The position numbers and the translations under genes were made by a program. The notes under the pieces were generated by a model. It saw only the letters and a list, made by a program, of their open reading frames with translations, searched no databases and was not told where the DNA came from. Shown piece after piece: positions 54,485-63,714 of a stretch of DNA of 64,000 nt. Origin of the DNA: Streptomyces roseus (GTDB taxonomy: Bacteria; Actinomycetota; Actinomycetes; Streptomycetales; Streptomycetaceae); NCBI RefSeq assembly GCF_001044425.1, contig NZ_LFML01000085.1:17246-81245 (forward strand), written 5' to 3'. Each line of letters opens with the position of its first letter. Position 1 is the first letter of the stretch.

Positions 54485-55606
54485 TCAGTCGAGCAGCTGA
54501 TCGAGAGAGTTCTCCCACTCGTCGAAGAACCCCTGCGGCCACTCGGACAGCATGCCGTCGTCGCCCATCCGGGGACTGACGACCTCACCGCTCTGGCCGC
54601 TGCGGCGGAAGAAGTGCACGGCGATGTCGGACGCGGCGATGCGGTCGTTCTTGACCGTGATGCGCAGGCCGTTGAGGACGTGGTCGGAGTGTGTCTCCAC
54701 GATGAGCTGAGCGCCGGCCGCGACCGCCGCCGCCGCGAGGTAGGCCAGGGAGGTCTGGCCCTGGGGGTGGAGATGAGCCTCCGGGTTCTCCAGCAGGATG
54801 AGCGAACCAGGCCGGGCAGTGAGGCACGCGACGACGATGGGCAGCGCGTAGGTGAGACCGAAGCCGACGTTGGTGGGCCGGTACCGGTTGGAGGCGTTGA
54901 CGCCCGATCCGAAGCCATAGCTCAGCCGCACGGTGTCCGTGCCGTCGATCCCTACGGCCTGGAGATTCACTCCCGGACAGAGCTGTTGCATCCACGCGTC
55001 GGTCTGCGCGAGCAGCGTCCCCGAGGCGGCGGACGGATGGCGCAGCGCAGCGGCCTCGACGGGGTCGTCTTGGTGGACACGCAGGTAGTTGACCGTGTGC
55101 TCGCCACCGGCTCCGAGGAACCCGCGCCGTACGACCGCGTGGTGCGAGCGCGGGTAGCTGATGGCGGGGACGATGCGGTCGGCCTTCAGGTACTGGAACC
55201 CCTGACCGAAGAGTACGGGAAGCGAACCGAGGAGAGGTTGCCGCGGGCTGGCGACCAGTTTGAGAAGGTCGTCCTCGGGCCCGTAGGAGGCGCGCCAGGT
55301 GAAGGGAGTCTCGGGAATGCCGGCTGATACGACGGTGAAGCCGATGTCGGGATCGTCTTTCGTGTAGGCCTCGTGCCGGACGTCCTGACCGGTGCCCAGC
55401 TGGACGAACTCACCGTTGAGGAGGAGCCCGGACTCACTGCCGTCCTCTAGGACCCCCGCTTCGTACGACTGGCGCAACAGGGCCAGGGCCTGGAGGACCG
55501 TGCTCTTGCCGGAGGAGTTCAGGCCGGTGAGGAGGGTGAAGGGCGCCAGCACGACCTCCTGGTGGCCGAACGCCTTGAAATTGGTGATGCCGATGCGCTC
55601 AAGCAT
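54485..55606 (-). CDS. AAA-family ATPase with DUF3696 (ABC/SMC-like)
   Basis: A 373-residue ATPase of the AAA15/OLD-like ABC group. Walker A is GLNSSGKST (28-36) after LERIGITNFKAFGHQEVVLAP. Walker B is LILLENPEAHLHPQGQ, and VETHSDHVLNGLR is the switch-His region. The C-terminus FFDEWENSLDQLL is the DUF3696 signature. Such ATPases usually gate a partner nuclease or toxin. The ATG overlaps the DUF262 stop by 8 bp, and the unknown third gene follows closely, so all three are one operon. Confidence 0.9.
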   Translation of the reverse strand: MLERIGITNFKAFGHQEVVLAPFTLLTGLNSSGKSTVLQALALLRQSYEAGVLEDGSESGLLLNGEFVQLGTGQDVRHEAYTKDDPDIGFTVVSAGIPETPFTWRASYGPEDDLLKLVASPRQPLLGSLPVLFGQGFQYLKADRIVPAISYPRSHHAVVRRGFLGAGGEHTVNYLRVHQDDPVEAAALRHPSAASGTLLAQTDAWMQQLCPGVNLQAVGIDGTDTVRLSYGFGSGVNASNRYRPTNVGFGLTYALPIVVACLTARPGSLILLENPEAHLHPQGQTSLAYLAAAAVAAGAQLIVETHSDHVLNGLRITVKNDRIAASDIAVHFFRRSGQSGEVVSPRMGDDGMLSEWPQGFFDEWENSLDQLLD

Positions 55607-56780
55607 CCAGGACCTCCCGGAACATGTCGTCCAGCATGCTGAAACGGAGTTTGACCTTGTTGACGTCGCCGGTTCCCGAAGACACGGCGTTGAAGAACTC
55701 GGCGTCCTCCATCAGGCCGAGGAAGCCTTCGTCGACGAGATGGCGGCGCTCGGAGAGCAGGTCGATCATGGGTTTGGTGTATCCGGACAGGGTGACCGAT
55801 TGCGACTCGAAGAGCGCCTTGTTCACCGGGGAGCGGCGTGAGGTGTCGCGGAAGCGTTTACGGAAGGCGTGCTCACCGAAGACGGCGAAGCCCGCTTCCA
55901 TCGCGTCGCAGAAGCGTTCACGCAAGAAGTCGCGCCCGGCGGAGTCCAAGCGGTTCACAAAGTGCATTGCCTCGCGGAGGAACCCGTCGAAGTCCCCGAC
56001 CGCATAGGAGTCGGGGGGAGTCAGGGAGAAGGCGAGGAAGCGCAGGCACATCTCCCGGTCGGACATGCGTTCGGCAGACACGCTCCCGCCGGTCGCTCGC
56101 CTGAACGCGTCAGAGAGCGCTAGCTCCTCAAGGAATCCCCGGGCCGGGCCGGGAATCAGGGCGTGCCGGAGTTCCTGGCGGGTGAGCGCCCGGCCGCCCG
56201 TGTTGATGCGGGCGAAGATGTTGAACTTAACCTTCTCCGGCGTACCCCGCCGGATGAGGAGAACGACGAGTTCGGTTTCCTCAATCCGGGTCTGGAGGCG
56301 GCCGGGCAGGTCGCCGAAGGCGCAGCCGTTGAAATCTGTGAGGTATTCCAGTCCGGTCAGCCGCAGAGGCTCGGCACCGATATCGTCGGGCGCGACGAAA
56401 CGGGCGATCGTGGAGAGACGCTGCACTCCGTCCACGATCGCCCAGACGTCCTCCTCGCCCTCGGCGGCGTAGAGGGTCGGCAGGGTGATGCGAAGGAGCA
56501 GTGACTCAATGAGGCGACTCTGAGCTTTCAGGGTCCAAATCCCGGCACGGCGCTGAAAGTCGGGAGCGAGGTCGATCGTGCCGCGCCGGATGCGGTTGAG
56601 CAACAGGGCGACCGTGGGGTTACGGGTCTGCACCTCGATCAGATCCGGATCGAATGGACTGTCGATCCGCTCACCGACGTCCTCTCTCTCCACGTCCGTG
56701 CTGAAGCCCGTCTCGTCCAGCTCGACGGGAATCCTGTCCTGTGCGGAACCGGCCTCGGGAGCGGTCAGGCCATCACTCAT
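55599..56780 (-). CDS. DUF262 (GmrS-like) protein without HNH domain
   Basis: 393 residues. The ParB-like DUF262 domain has the nucleotide-binding/cleaving motif VDGVQRLST (DGVQR at 117-121), a preceding DFQRR at 74-78, and FARINTGG at 189-196. There is no C-terminal DUF1524/HNH nuclease, so it corresponds to a GmrS-type half and would need a partner. The C-terminal region is helical. The ATG at 56780 (MSDGLTAPE) is chosen because GGAGA lies just before it; ATG 56810 has its purine run too close. Confidence 0.88.
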   Translation of the reverse strand: MSDGLTAPEAGSAQDRIPVELDETGFSTDVEREDVGERIDSPFDPDLIEVQTRNPTVALLLNRIRRGTIDLAPDFQRRAGIWTLKAQSRLIESLLLRITLPTLYAAEGEEDVWAIVDGVQRLSTIARFVAPDDIGAEPLRLTGLEYLTDFNGCAFGDLPGRLQTRIEETELVVLLIRRGTPEKVKFNIFARINTGGRALTRQELRHALIPGPARGFLEELALSDAFRRATGGSVSAERMSDREMCLRFLAFSLTPPDSYAVGDFDGFLREAMHFVNRLDSAGRDFLRERFCDAMEAGFAVFGEHAFRKRFRDTSRRSPVNKALFESQSVTLSGYTKPMIDLLSERRHLVDEGFLGLMEDAEFFNAVSSGTGDVNKVKLRFSMLDDMFREVLDA

Positions 56781-57117
56781 GGGTTCTCCGAACCGCCTCT
56801 CCGCAGTCATGCTCCGTCGTCCTCGCAAGTGCATCGTAAGCGTGCTCGGGTAAGCAGCGTGGGCGGTCAGGCATGATCGGGTGGATTCCTCTGCCCCAGC
56901 GGCCGATCAACGGCGAGGGCGGGAGCCGGTGCCCGCACTTCTGGGAGGGGGCGACAGCTACGCCCACACCGTCCTTCCCGGGCCGTTCCCGTCCGCTCAC
57001 GCAGACCTGACCAATACAAACGGCCGGGCTCCACGCCGGCATCGTCGCGTACACGGGCACCGATCGGAGCGAGGAGAACAGTACGCTCGGGTATGGCGCT
57101 GGTGCCATCCTGTACTG
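56781..57117. other. Divergent promoter region in the island
   Basis: 337 bp between the leftward DUF262 operon and the rightward HEPN-motif gene. An open frame runs through it in phase with the right-hand gene, but third-codon GC is low and no family-like sequence appears, so I read it as non-coding. No clear operator or -10/-35 pair could be fixed. Confidence 0.4.
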
Positions 57118-59163
57118 GTGGACGTAACCCTGCCCGGCCAGCTGGGCGCAGTCGAAAGAGAGTCCTGCTCCGCAGCGCCAGCGGTGATCCGCAAGTTGAA
57201 TCTCTCCCCGCCTCCAGCGCACTTGACGGGGCGGCAGGACGTGGCCTTTGTTCCTGTGACCCGCGCGCAATGGAAGTCAGTGTTGAGGGACGCCGACCTA
57301 CCCGGGCTTCAGCGGGAGACCGACGAGACGGTCGCGGAGATCCTGCGATTACGGTCCGCTTCCGGCCGGATCGTGGGGAAGGAGCTTCCGGAGCCGTTGC
57401 GGCGTCTCCGCGCGTCGGTGGTCGCCTTGGGCACTGTCGCAGAAGAGGTCTCCCGGTTCAGTCCGTCCCGGACCAGCGCGGCAGAGCGCCGGTTAGCGAC
57501 CGACTTGGCGCAAGCGAATCGGGGCGAGGCTCGAGAGCTGTTCGCCTGCCTGGAACAGGGGTGGGGGGAGTTCGCTTGGTCTGAGGTCCGGAGGCATGCT
57601 CTCGTGGCCCAAGCAGCCGGACGAACTCTAGAGGCTGCCGCCAGGACTGATCACGCCAGCCTTCCCGACGAGGACGTCTATCAGCGGGCGCTCGGGATGC
57701 CGGCCGAGCAACTGCGGCCCGGGGCCGGCGTAGCATCACGGGCCCGCTTGCTGGCCGCTTGGTCGAAGGCCCCGAAAGCCCTCGATCGTCGGCTGCGACG
57801 GAGCATGAGACATCTGATCGATGACTCGCTACCGCTGACGGTGAAACTGCTCCATCACCTTGCATCGCTCGCGCTGTCCGATCGCCCTTTGCTGGCGCAT
57901 CGCGCCGCGTTCTTGGCGCGTGATCTGGTGACGTCCCATTTGAAGGCCGAACCGGAACATGCGTGTTCGGTGATTACACGGCACGTCGATCGCGAGCCGG
58001 AGATGCTGTCCTCTCATCGCGGACAGGTCGCCTACCGTGACGCCTACAACCGCGCGGCACACCAAGAGGAAAAGGCGCGTGCGGTCATGGACCTGCATAG
58101 GGCCGTGCTGGAAGGTGACGTCAAGCGCACGGCCGCCGTGGTCATGGAACTGCTGGGCAGGGCGGTTCCGGAAGGCGCCTCGCTCTCGACCGTACGTGAC
58201 CTGCTGGCAGCTGAAGACAGTGAACCGCTGTGCAAGTTCCTGGCTTCAACGATCCGAACTGAGTGGCGCAACGCGAACGCACACGAGGACTTCCGCTGGG
58301 ACCCTGTCAACAGCACGCTCCTCCTGGGTGGACAACCCACGGATCTGGAACAGGTGCTGGACGCAGCGATCCGCGCTCGCGCCATCTGTCACGGGTTCGA
58401 GCACGGGGTCGCCTTGGCCTACGCCCAGAACGCACCGCTGATCATTTGGGGCGCGGAAGAGGCGAACTATGTCGGCCGAGACCTCTCCATCCTCCAGGCA
58501 GCTGGAGAATCGAGATTCCCGGTGCTGGACATCCGGCGCAACGGCAGTCTCGTACGGTTGGACGGGCCGGACATCTCCGTTGAGACGCTGAGAGAGGCGT
58601 GCCGCGCGCTTCTTAGGGCCGCCTTGGCAGACCCCAGCATTGAACGCTGGGAACTATGTCAAACCTCTCCCGGTCGGCCACCCCTGTGCGTGGACCGTAC
58701 GGGAACACACGCAGGGCTCCAAGTCGCGGAACCCCTCTGGGAGCTGGCCGACCCCCTCCCTTTCGCCGTTCTCCCTCTACTGGCGAATGCCATGACCAAT
58801 GCCGGAGAACCCGCCGAGACGGCAGTTTCAACGGTTCTCTGCTTGGCTGCTGCCCATGTAGTCGGAGAACGAGACCGCCTGTTTCCTGCCCTTGCGCAAG
58901 ACGATTCAGCTGCCAAGGACGAGCTGATCAGCACCGCGAAGCTGATCAGCGACGGCGCCAAGGCGGCAGCTCAGCTGCTTGAACGCCCAGCCCGACGCAA
59001 GTTGCTTGCCTTCGCAGAAGTCCTTGCTGGCGACTGCCACCGGCTGCGGAGCGCTCGTGCTTTTGAGCTGGCCCACGAGTTCGTGCCAGCGGATCGGGTC
59101 CTACGGAGGCATGCGCCAGCTCGCCTGCCGTGGGTCACAGCACTCGACGACTCTGGCGGCTGA
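57118..59163 (+). CDS. Large protein with HEPN-type RNase motif
   Basis: About 681 residues, mostly helical. Near the middle is EWRNANAHEDFRWD: Arg384, Asn385 and His389 fit the R-N-x3-H catalytic motif of HEPN ribonucleases, placed in an all-helical context (TIRTEWRNANAHE ... VLDAAIRARAICHGF). HEPN proteins often act as RNA-cleaving toxins in phage defence. The rest (LRRLRASVVALGTVAEEV, LADPLPFAVLPLLANAM) is unassigned. The start is uncertain: GTG 57118 fits the coding bias, while GTG 57241 and GTG 56881 are in frame too. No ribosome site is convincing. Confidence 0.68.
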   Translation: MDVTLPGQLGAVERESCSAAPAVIRKLNLSPPPAHLTGRQDVAFVPVTRAQWKSVLRDADLPGLQRETDETVAEILRLRSASGRIVGKELPEPLRRLRASVVALGTVAEEVSRFSPSRTSAAERRLATDLAQANRGEARELFACLEQGWGEFAWSEVRRHALVAQAAGRTLEAAARTDHASLPDEDVYQRALGMPAEQLRPGAGVASRARLLAAWSKAPKALDRRLRRSMRHLIDDSLPLTVKLLHHLASLALSDRPLLAHRAAFLARDLVTSHLKAEPEHACSVITRHVDREPEMLSSHRGQVAYRDAYNRAAHQEEKARAVMDLHRAVLEGDVKRTAAVVMELLGRAVPEGASLSTVRDLLAAEDSEPLCKFLASTIRTEWRNANAHEDFRWDPVNSTLLLGGQPTDLEQVLDAAIRARAICHGFEHGVALAYAQNAPLIIWGAEEANYVGRDLSILQAAGESRFPVLDIRRNGSLVRLDGPDISVETLREACRALLRAALADPSIERWELCQTSPGRPPLCVDRTGTHAGLQVAEPLWELADPLPFAVLPLLANAMTNAGEPAETAVSTVLCLAAAHVVGERDRLFPALAQDDSAAKDELISTAKLISDGAKAAAQLLERPARRKLLAFAEVLAGDCHRLRSARAFELAHEFVPADRVLRRHAPARLPWVTALDDSGG

Positions 59164-59570
59164 GATCCCCGACACAGCTCAGATCACGCTTCAGAAGCCA
59201 GTACGTGCTGTGGGCCAGCGGCCGAGGTGGTTACAGCGCCTGCGAAACGAGGCGCAACACTGTGATCGAACGTGTCTTCTGGTGAGGGGTCTCGTTGAGG
59301 CAGGTAGCGATCGTGCATGTGTCGCCCTGAAACGAGACAGTCACGGGGAGAGTCCTGCGGGGCTCCTTTAATATGGGGTGTCTCACGAGGAGATCACTAC
59401 TTTAAGCGACCACGGCCGCACGGCGAGTGGGCAGTGGCGTTCGCCGGGCAGGTCATCCGCGTGGCCGTCGAGGTTTACGGCTGCGCGGACCAACCGGAAG
59501 CCTTGCCTCCGCAGCGTCGTGCGTGATCTCCTGGAGCTCGTTCAGGTCGGCAAGTACGGAGGATTGGGTC
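59164..59570. other. Non-coding region before the DNA methyltransferase
   Basis: 407 bp without a supported gene. It contains an A/T-rich spot (TTTAATATGG near 59368-59377) that may be part of the methyltransferase promoter. Short open frames here have no family-like sequence. Confidence 0.4.
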
Positions 59571-61547
59571 GTGACGAAGGAGAAGGGGGCGAAAAGTACG
59601 TATGGCGTGCCCCTGGAGCGGAGCGACTACCTCAAGCTGGACAAGCACAAATATCACTGTGAGCCGGAAGAATTCGAGGAATGGGTCCGGTCTGGTTACG
59701 GGAAAGGCAAGCGTCTCGCCGTTGACCTTTTCTCGGGTGCCGGCGGTCTGAGTCTCGGCCTTGAACGAGCCGGATGGACCACCGCTGCGGCCGTGGACTT
59801 CGACGAGCGGGCACGTGAGACTCATGCGGTGAACTTCCCCGGAATGAGCCTTTGTGTCGACCTCGGGGACGATGGGCAGCGAGGCGAGTTCGTCCAGCGA
59901 ATTCTTGACTCCGGGGCAGAGATCGACATCGTGGCGGGAGGCCCTCCCTGTCAACCCTTCAGTCGTGCCGGGCGTAGCAAGATTCGACACTTGGTCGACA
60001 ATCACAACCGTGACCCGCATGATCTCCGTAAGGAACTGTGGCGCGCCTATGTCGACGTAGTGGAGCGGCTCCTTCCTCGTACCGTGCTCATGGAGAACGT
60101 CCCCGACATGGGCCTCGGCGACGATTTCAGCGTGATCCGCATCATCGAGGCAAAGCTGGAGAGCCTTGGGTATGCGACCCAGGTTCGTCTCGTCGATGCG
60201 TGGAACTATCGCGTGCCGCAGCACAGGAAGCGCCTGATCCTGCTTGCGCGGAGAGATGGTGGCGGCTTCACGTGGGATAAGCCGAAGAAGCAGACCACCC
60301 TTCGGGATGCCATTGGAGACCTTCCTCCGATCAACCCGAACCCTTTGGATCCGGTGGGCTCCCGGCTTCTCGACTACGACGAGAAGCAGGACCCGAAACC
60401 TTCACCATTCGCCAAGGAGATGCGCAAGAAGGCGGATAAAGGTGTGATCCATGATCACATGACGCGGCGGGTTCGAGCCGACGACTTCAAGATCTTCACC
60501 ATCATGGATTCCAAGACCCTCTACTCCGAGCTGGATGAGAAGCTGGGAGACGATGAGAAGGAATTCCAGAGATACGACGCTGAGCAGTTCACGGACAAGT
60601 ACAAGAAGCTCGACTGGAACGAGTTGAGCCGTACAATCACTGCGCACATCGCCAAGGACGGTTACTGGTACATCCATCCTGAAGAGCCGCGAACGCTTAC
60701 CGTACGTGAAGCCGCGAGGATCCAGACCTTCCCGGACCGCTTTCGGTTCGCAGGCACGCGGAGCGATGCCTTCCGGCAGATTGGCAACGCGGTTCCCCCG
60801 CTGTTGGGTGAAGCTGCAGCCCGGGTTCTCCTGCCGCAAGATGCACCCGTCGGACACGAGGCCACGGACAAGTGGCCGGAGGTACGTGAGGAGCTGACTC
60901 GCTGGGCCAAGGAGCAGCGCGCTGGTAAGCAGTGGTACCAGTTCCCCAACGGCCGGAAGATGAAGCCGCTCGGGGCTCTCGTTATGGCGGTGCTCTCGGG
61001 AGGCAAGCTGCATCCGAGCCAGTTCGCCAACGTGATGAACGGTGTTGCTGGACACAGGGAACTGACCCGGGACGTCTACCTCGCCCTCGTGAACGCGGCA
61101 CCGACAGCCGCCGCCCGCAAGCGTTTGGAAGACCGACTCGGTCCGGTTGTCGATAAGGCCGAGGTCTGGGTAGACGCGGATTCGATCCTTGATCACAGCA
61201 AGATGATGGGACTCAAGCCGGCTGAGCTCGCGCTGTTCAGGCTGCTGGCTGGCGACGACATCATGCTGGTCAACCAGGGTGCGTTGCGGGTGGCTGCGAG
61301 GTTGCAGCAGAACCAATCACACCTGACCAATCGACTGACCGAGGGGCGACTTAACCTCATAAAGCTTCTCGGCGCCGGCCGTGATGCACCGGTGCGCATG
61401 GCCGCCATCAGGTTCGTTGGCGAGAACCTGTGCCGGGACAAGCAGCCCGTTTGTGGAAGCTGTCCGCTGAGTGACTACTGCCCAACTCGTCCACAGGAGG
61501 ACGAGGGAGCCGCAGCTACCTTCGATGCCGTGCTAACCGCAGACTGA
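59571..61547 (+). CDS. C5 DNA methyltransferase fused to a degenerate endonuclease III-like Fe-S domain
   Basis: 658 residues. Residues 45-430 form a cytosine-5 methyltransferase: motif I DLFSGAGGLSLG (52-63), catalytic GPPCQPFS with Cys127, ENV at 175-177, QHRKRLILLAR and a C-terminal QIGNAVPP. Residues 470-640 resemble endonuclease III/HhH-GPD proteins: a Fe-S loop C-x6-C-x2-C-x5-C (Cys621, 628, 631, 637). The segment MMGLKPAE to ALRVAARL lines up without gaps against the helix-hairpin-helix and catalytic region, but the catalytic Asp is Asn568 and the Lys position is Pro. GTG 59571 follows GGAGG by 8 bases. It likely protects host DNA from the neighbouring nuclease system. Confidence 0.9.
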   Translation: MTKEKGAKSTYGVPLERSDYLKLDKHKYHCEPEEFEEWVRSGYGKGKRLAVDLFSGAGGLSLGLERAGWTTAAAVDFDERARETHAVNFPGMSLCVDLGDDGQRGEFVQRILDSGAEIDIVAGGPPCQPFSRAGRSKIRHLVDNHNRDPHDLRKELWRAYVDVVERLLPRTVLMENVPDMGLGDDFSVIRIIEAKLESLGYATQVRLVDAWNYRVPQHRKRLILLARRDGGGFTWDKPKKQTTLRDAIGDLPPINPNPLDPVGSRLLDYDEKQDPKPSPFAKEMRKKADKGVIHDHMTRRVRADDFKIFTIMDSKTLYSELDEKLGDDEKEFQRYDAEQFTDKYKKLDWNELSRTITAHIAKDGYWYIHPEEPRTLTVREAARIQTFPDRFRFAGTRSDAFRQIGNAVPPLLGEAAARVLLPQDAPVGHEATDKWPEVREELTRWAKEQRAGKQWYQFPNGRKMKPLGALVMAVLSGGKLHPSQFANVMNGVAGHRELTRDVYLALVNAAPTAAARKRLEDRLGPVVDKAEVWVDADSILDHSKMMGLKPAELALFRLLAGDDIMLVNQGALRVAARLQQNQSHLTNRLTEGRLNLIKLLGAGRDAPVRMAAIRFVGENLCRDKQPVCGSCPLSDYCPTRPQEDEGAAATFDAVLTAD

Positions 61548-61695
61548 CAGGTCCTTCCCGGCAGAACAGGACGCTGAGGCGTGTGGCGTCGGCGATGTGT
61601 TGGGTGGCTCGCTCGGCGTCAGCCTTGACTTCCAGACGACTGCTAGGCGAAGAACCGTGTGGCGGCAGCCCCAGCTGTTCCGGGGCTGCCGCCGC

Positions 61696-63714
61696 TCACG
61701 CCATCTCGTGGTCAAGGTCGGTGGGAACAGGGTGGAACCCCTGCCGCAGAGCATCTTCGTAAACCTCTATCGCCTGCCTGGCCTGGGCCCCGACCACCCG
61801 TCGCCCCTGGGATAGACGCTGCGCGATGCGGTCGGCGAGCTGCCTGTCCACGGAGCGCAGGACCCGGCCCTCGCGGGCCCAATCCGCCAGAGCTTGCCAC
61901 TCCTCGCTGGGGATGTCCTCGACGGCGGCTTCTGCCTCGTCCGACTCGGTGCTCTCGGGCGAGCCGATCTCGAAGGGATCAGCCGCGAGCTCGGTGGCCA
62001 GCGCGGCGGGCAGCGTCCACGCGATGCGGGAAACCTCGTCCCAGCAGTCAGGCCTCTTCGCCCACTCCGACACGTGCCGGTCGCCGGAGATCACCGTTTC
62101 CATGATCAAGGGACAGAGTTCGTCGAGGGCGCTGTTCAGGGCATCTGTTGTGCCCTGTTCGTTCCAGATCCTGTCGAGGTCGATCCTCTTCTTGGCCTCA
62201 AGCGAGAGCCGGGCGACCGTGTAGGTCGTGATCAGCCGTTTGTGGCTACCAGCCGAGTGTGTACGGGCGATCCGGTCGGCAGCCTGGAAAAGGAGGGAGG
62301 TGGCGATAGCACGCTTGCAGTACTGCACGTCCACGACGGGATCGGACTTCTCGATCCGCTCCATGAAGTGGGCGAAGTTCTTCTGGGCGCCGCGGCTCAC
62401 CCAGTGCGGGAGCTGTTCCCAGGAGTGCACGAAGGTGGCCAGGTCGGACTTGCTGAATCTCTGTCGCGTCGGCGTAATCAGCTTGAACTTGCGCTGGGCG
62501 GCGCGCGTCTCGTACTCGGCGGACTTGTCGGTGTACTGGCCCCGTGCCCGCTCGTAGAACCATCGCGTCTCCTGGCCGCTGCCGTCGGTTGCGGGGGCCC
62601 ACAGGCTGCGGGAGACACGTTCGAAGGCGACGTGGAACTCGTGGTTCGAGCTGAAGTCGACCAGCGTCACCTTGTTCTGGGTGTTGGAGTACTGGGAGAT
62701 CCTCGGAACGATCTCGGAAAGGTGGGCGGGATCGACGATCGTGAGCTTCATCTGCACGTGGACCCCATCCAAGTCCCGCTTGTCACGGGTCAGGACGTGA
62801 TGCAGTGAGGCGGTGGTCTGGCCGCCATTGACGATTTGGAGGCCGGTCATGCTCCTGATGGCGATGGGACGGCCGGCCTCGTCGGTCTCGAAGTCCACGT
62901 CCGAGGCGGTTGCGGTCACACCGTTGTTGTAGGCGAGGAACTGGCCCGGGGCTTTCAGAAGGGTGTCGCGGATGCCCTTGTTTACAGTGCCGCGGGTCTG
63001 CAGGAAGGACCGAACGTTCAGTTCGAGCAGACGGGTCCGGTGCTCCTTGTACAGCTCGGCCAGCTGCCGACCGGGAATCACGGCCAGGACGACCGAGTAG
63101 TTCGGCTCGTCGCTGTGAGCTGCCAGGCAGGGAAGGGGACGCTCGAAAGTCACCTTGATGGGCTCGCCGATACTCCCGGATGTCTCGTGCCTGTGGAGCC
63201 GCGCGAGATCCCAGAGCTCGTAGGTAACGGGGATCCCCTCGAACTCCGAGGGCTCCGGGGCGCTCGTCGTACTGACCCGATTGCTGAGGAGGAAGAGGCG
63301 GATCTTCGGAACGCTCGACAACGCCTTCTCCACACCGACGCACATGTCGTGCACGTCGGTATTGTCCTCCTGGTTCGGGCGGATTGACCCGTGCTTTCCC
63401 AGGAACGCGAACAGCCGGCGGAAGAGTCTGTCGGACTCGGCCTTGGTCAGCTTGCTGCTCGACGGCGTCAGGTTGAAGTCCGTCGTGTAGAGGTCGAGGC
63501 TGGAGCCGTCCTCAGGCATGCCGTAGCCGTAGATCTCCAGTCCCCGCGAGGAGTGGTAGGCGAGTGCTGCGTCGGTGACGACACCGGCTTCCTCAAGGAT
63601 CTCGAGTACGTGCTGGGTGAACGTGTTCGGAATCGAGCCGCCCTCAGCGTCCGCCAGCGCCTGGATGTCGGTGACCAGCGCGCGGGAGTACTCGTGGACG
63701 TCGTGCTCAGCCAT
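61696..63714 (-). CDS. AIPR-family (abortive infection phage resistance) protein
   Basis: 672 residues. AIPR family motifs are present: NVRSFLQTRGTVNKGI (233-248), AYNNGVTATAS (261-271) and GLQIVNGGQTTASLH (291-305). A long helical C-terminal part follows. The family is found in phage-resistance and restriction-like operons; its biochemical activity is not settled. The ATG overlaps the stop of the DUF4420 gene by 8 bp, so they are one leftward operon that converges on the methyltransferase gene. Confidence 0.9.
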   Translation of the reverse strand: MAEHDVHEYSRALVTDIQALADAEGGSIPNTFTQHVLEILEEAGVVTDAALAYHSSRGLEIYGYGMPEDGSSLDLYTTDFNLTPSSSKLTKAESDRLFRRLFAFLGKHGSIRPNQEDNTDVHDMCVGVEKALSSVPKIRLFLLSNRVSTTSAPEPSEFEGIPVTYELWDLARLHRHETSGSIGEPIKVTFERPLPCLAAHSDEPNYSVVLAVIPGRQLAELYKEHRTRLLELNVRSFLQTRGTVNKGIRDTLLKAPGQFLAYNNGVTATASDVDFETDEAGRPIAIRSMTGLQIVNGGQTTASLHHVLTRDKRDLDGVHVQMKLTIVDPAHLSEIVPRISQYSNTQNKVTLVDFSSNHEFHVAFERVSRSLWAPATDGSGQETRWFYERARGQYTDKSAEYETRAAQRKFKLITPTRQRFSKSDLATFVHSWEQLPHWVSRGAQKNFAHFMERIEKSDPVVDVQYCKRAIATSLLFQAADRIARTHSAGSHKRLITTYTVARLSLEAKKRIDLDRIWNEQGTTDALNSALDELCPLIMETVISGDRHVSEWAKRPDCWDEVSRIAWTLPAALATELAADPFEIGSPESTESDEAEAAVEDIPSEEWQALADWAREGRVLRSVDRQLADRIAQRLSQGRRVVGAQARQAIEVYEDALRQGFHPVPTDLDHEMA

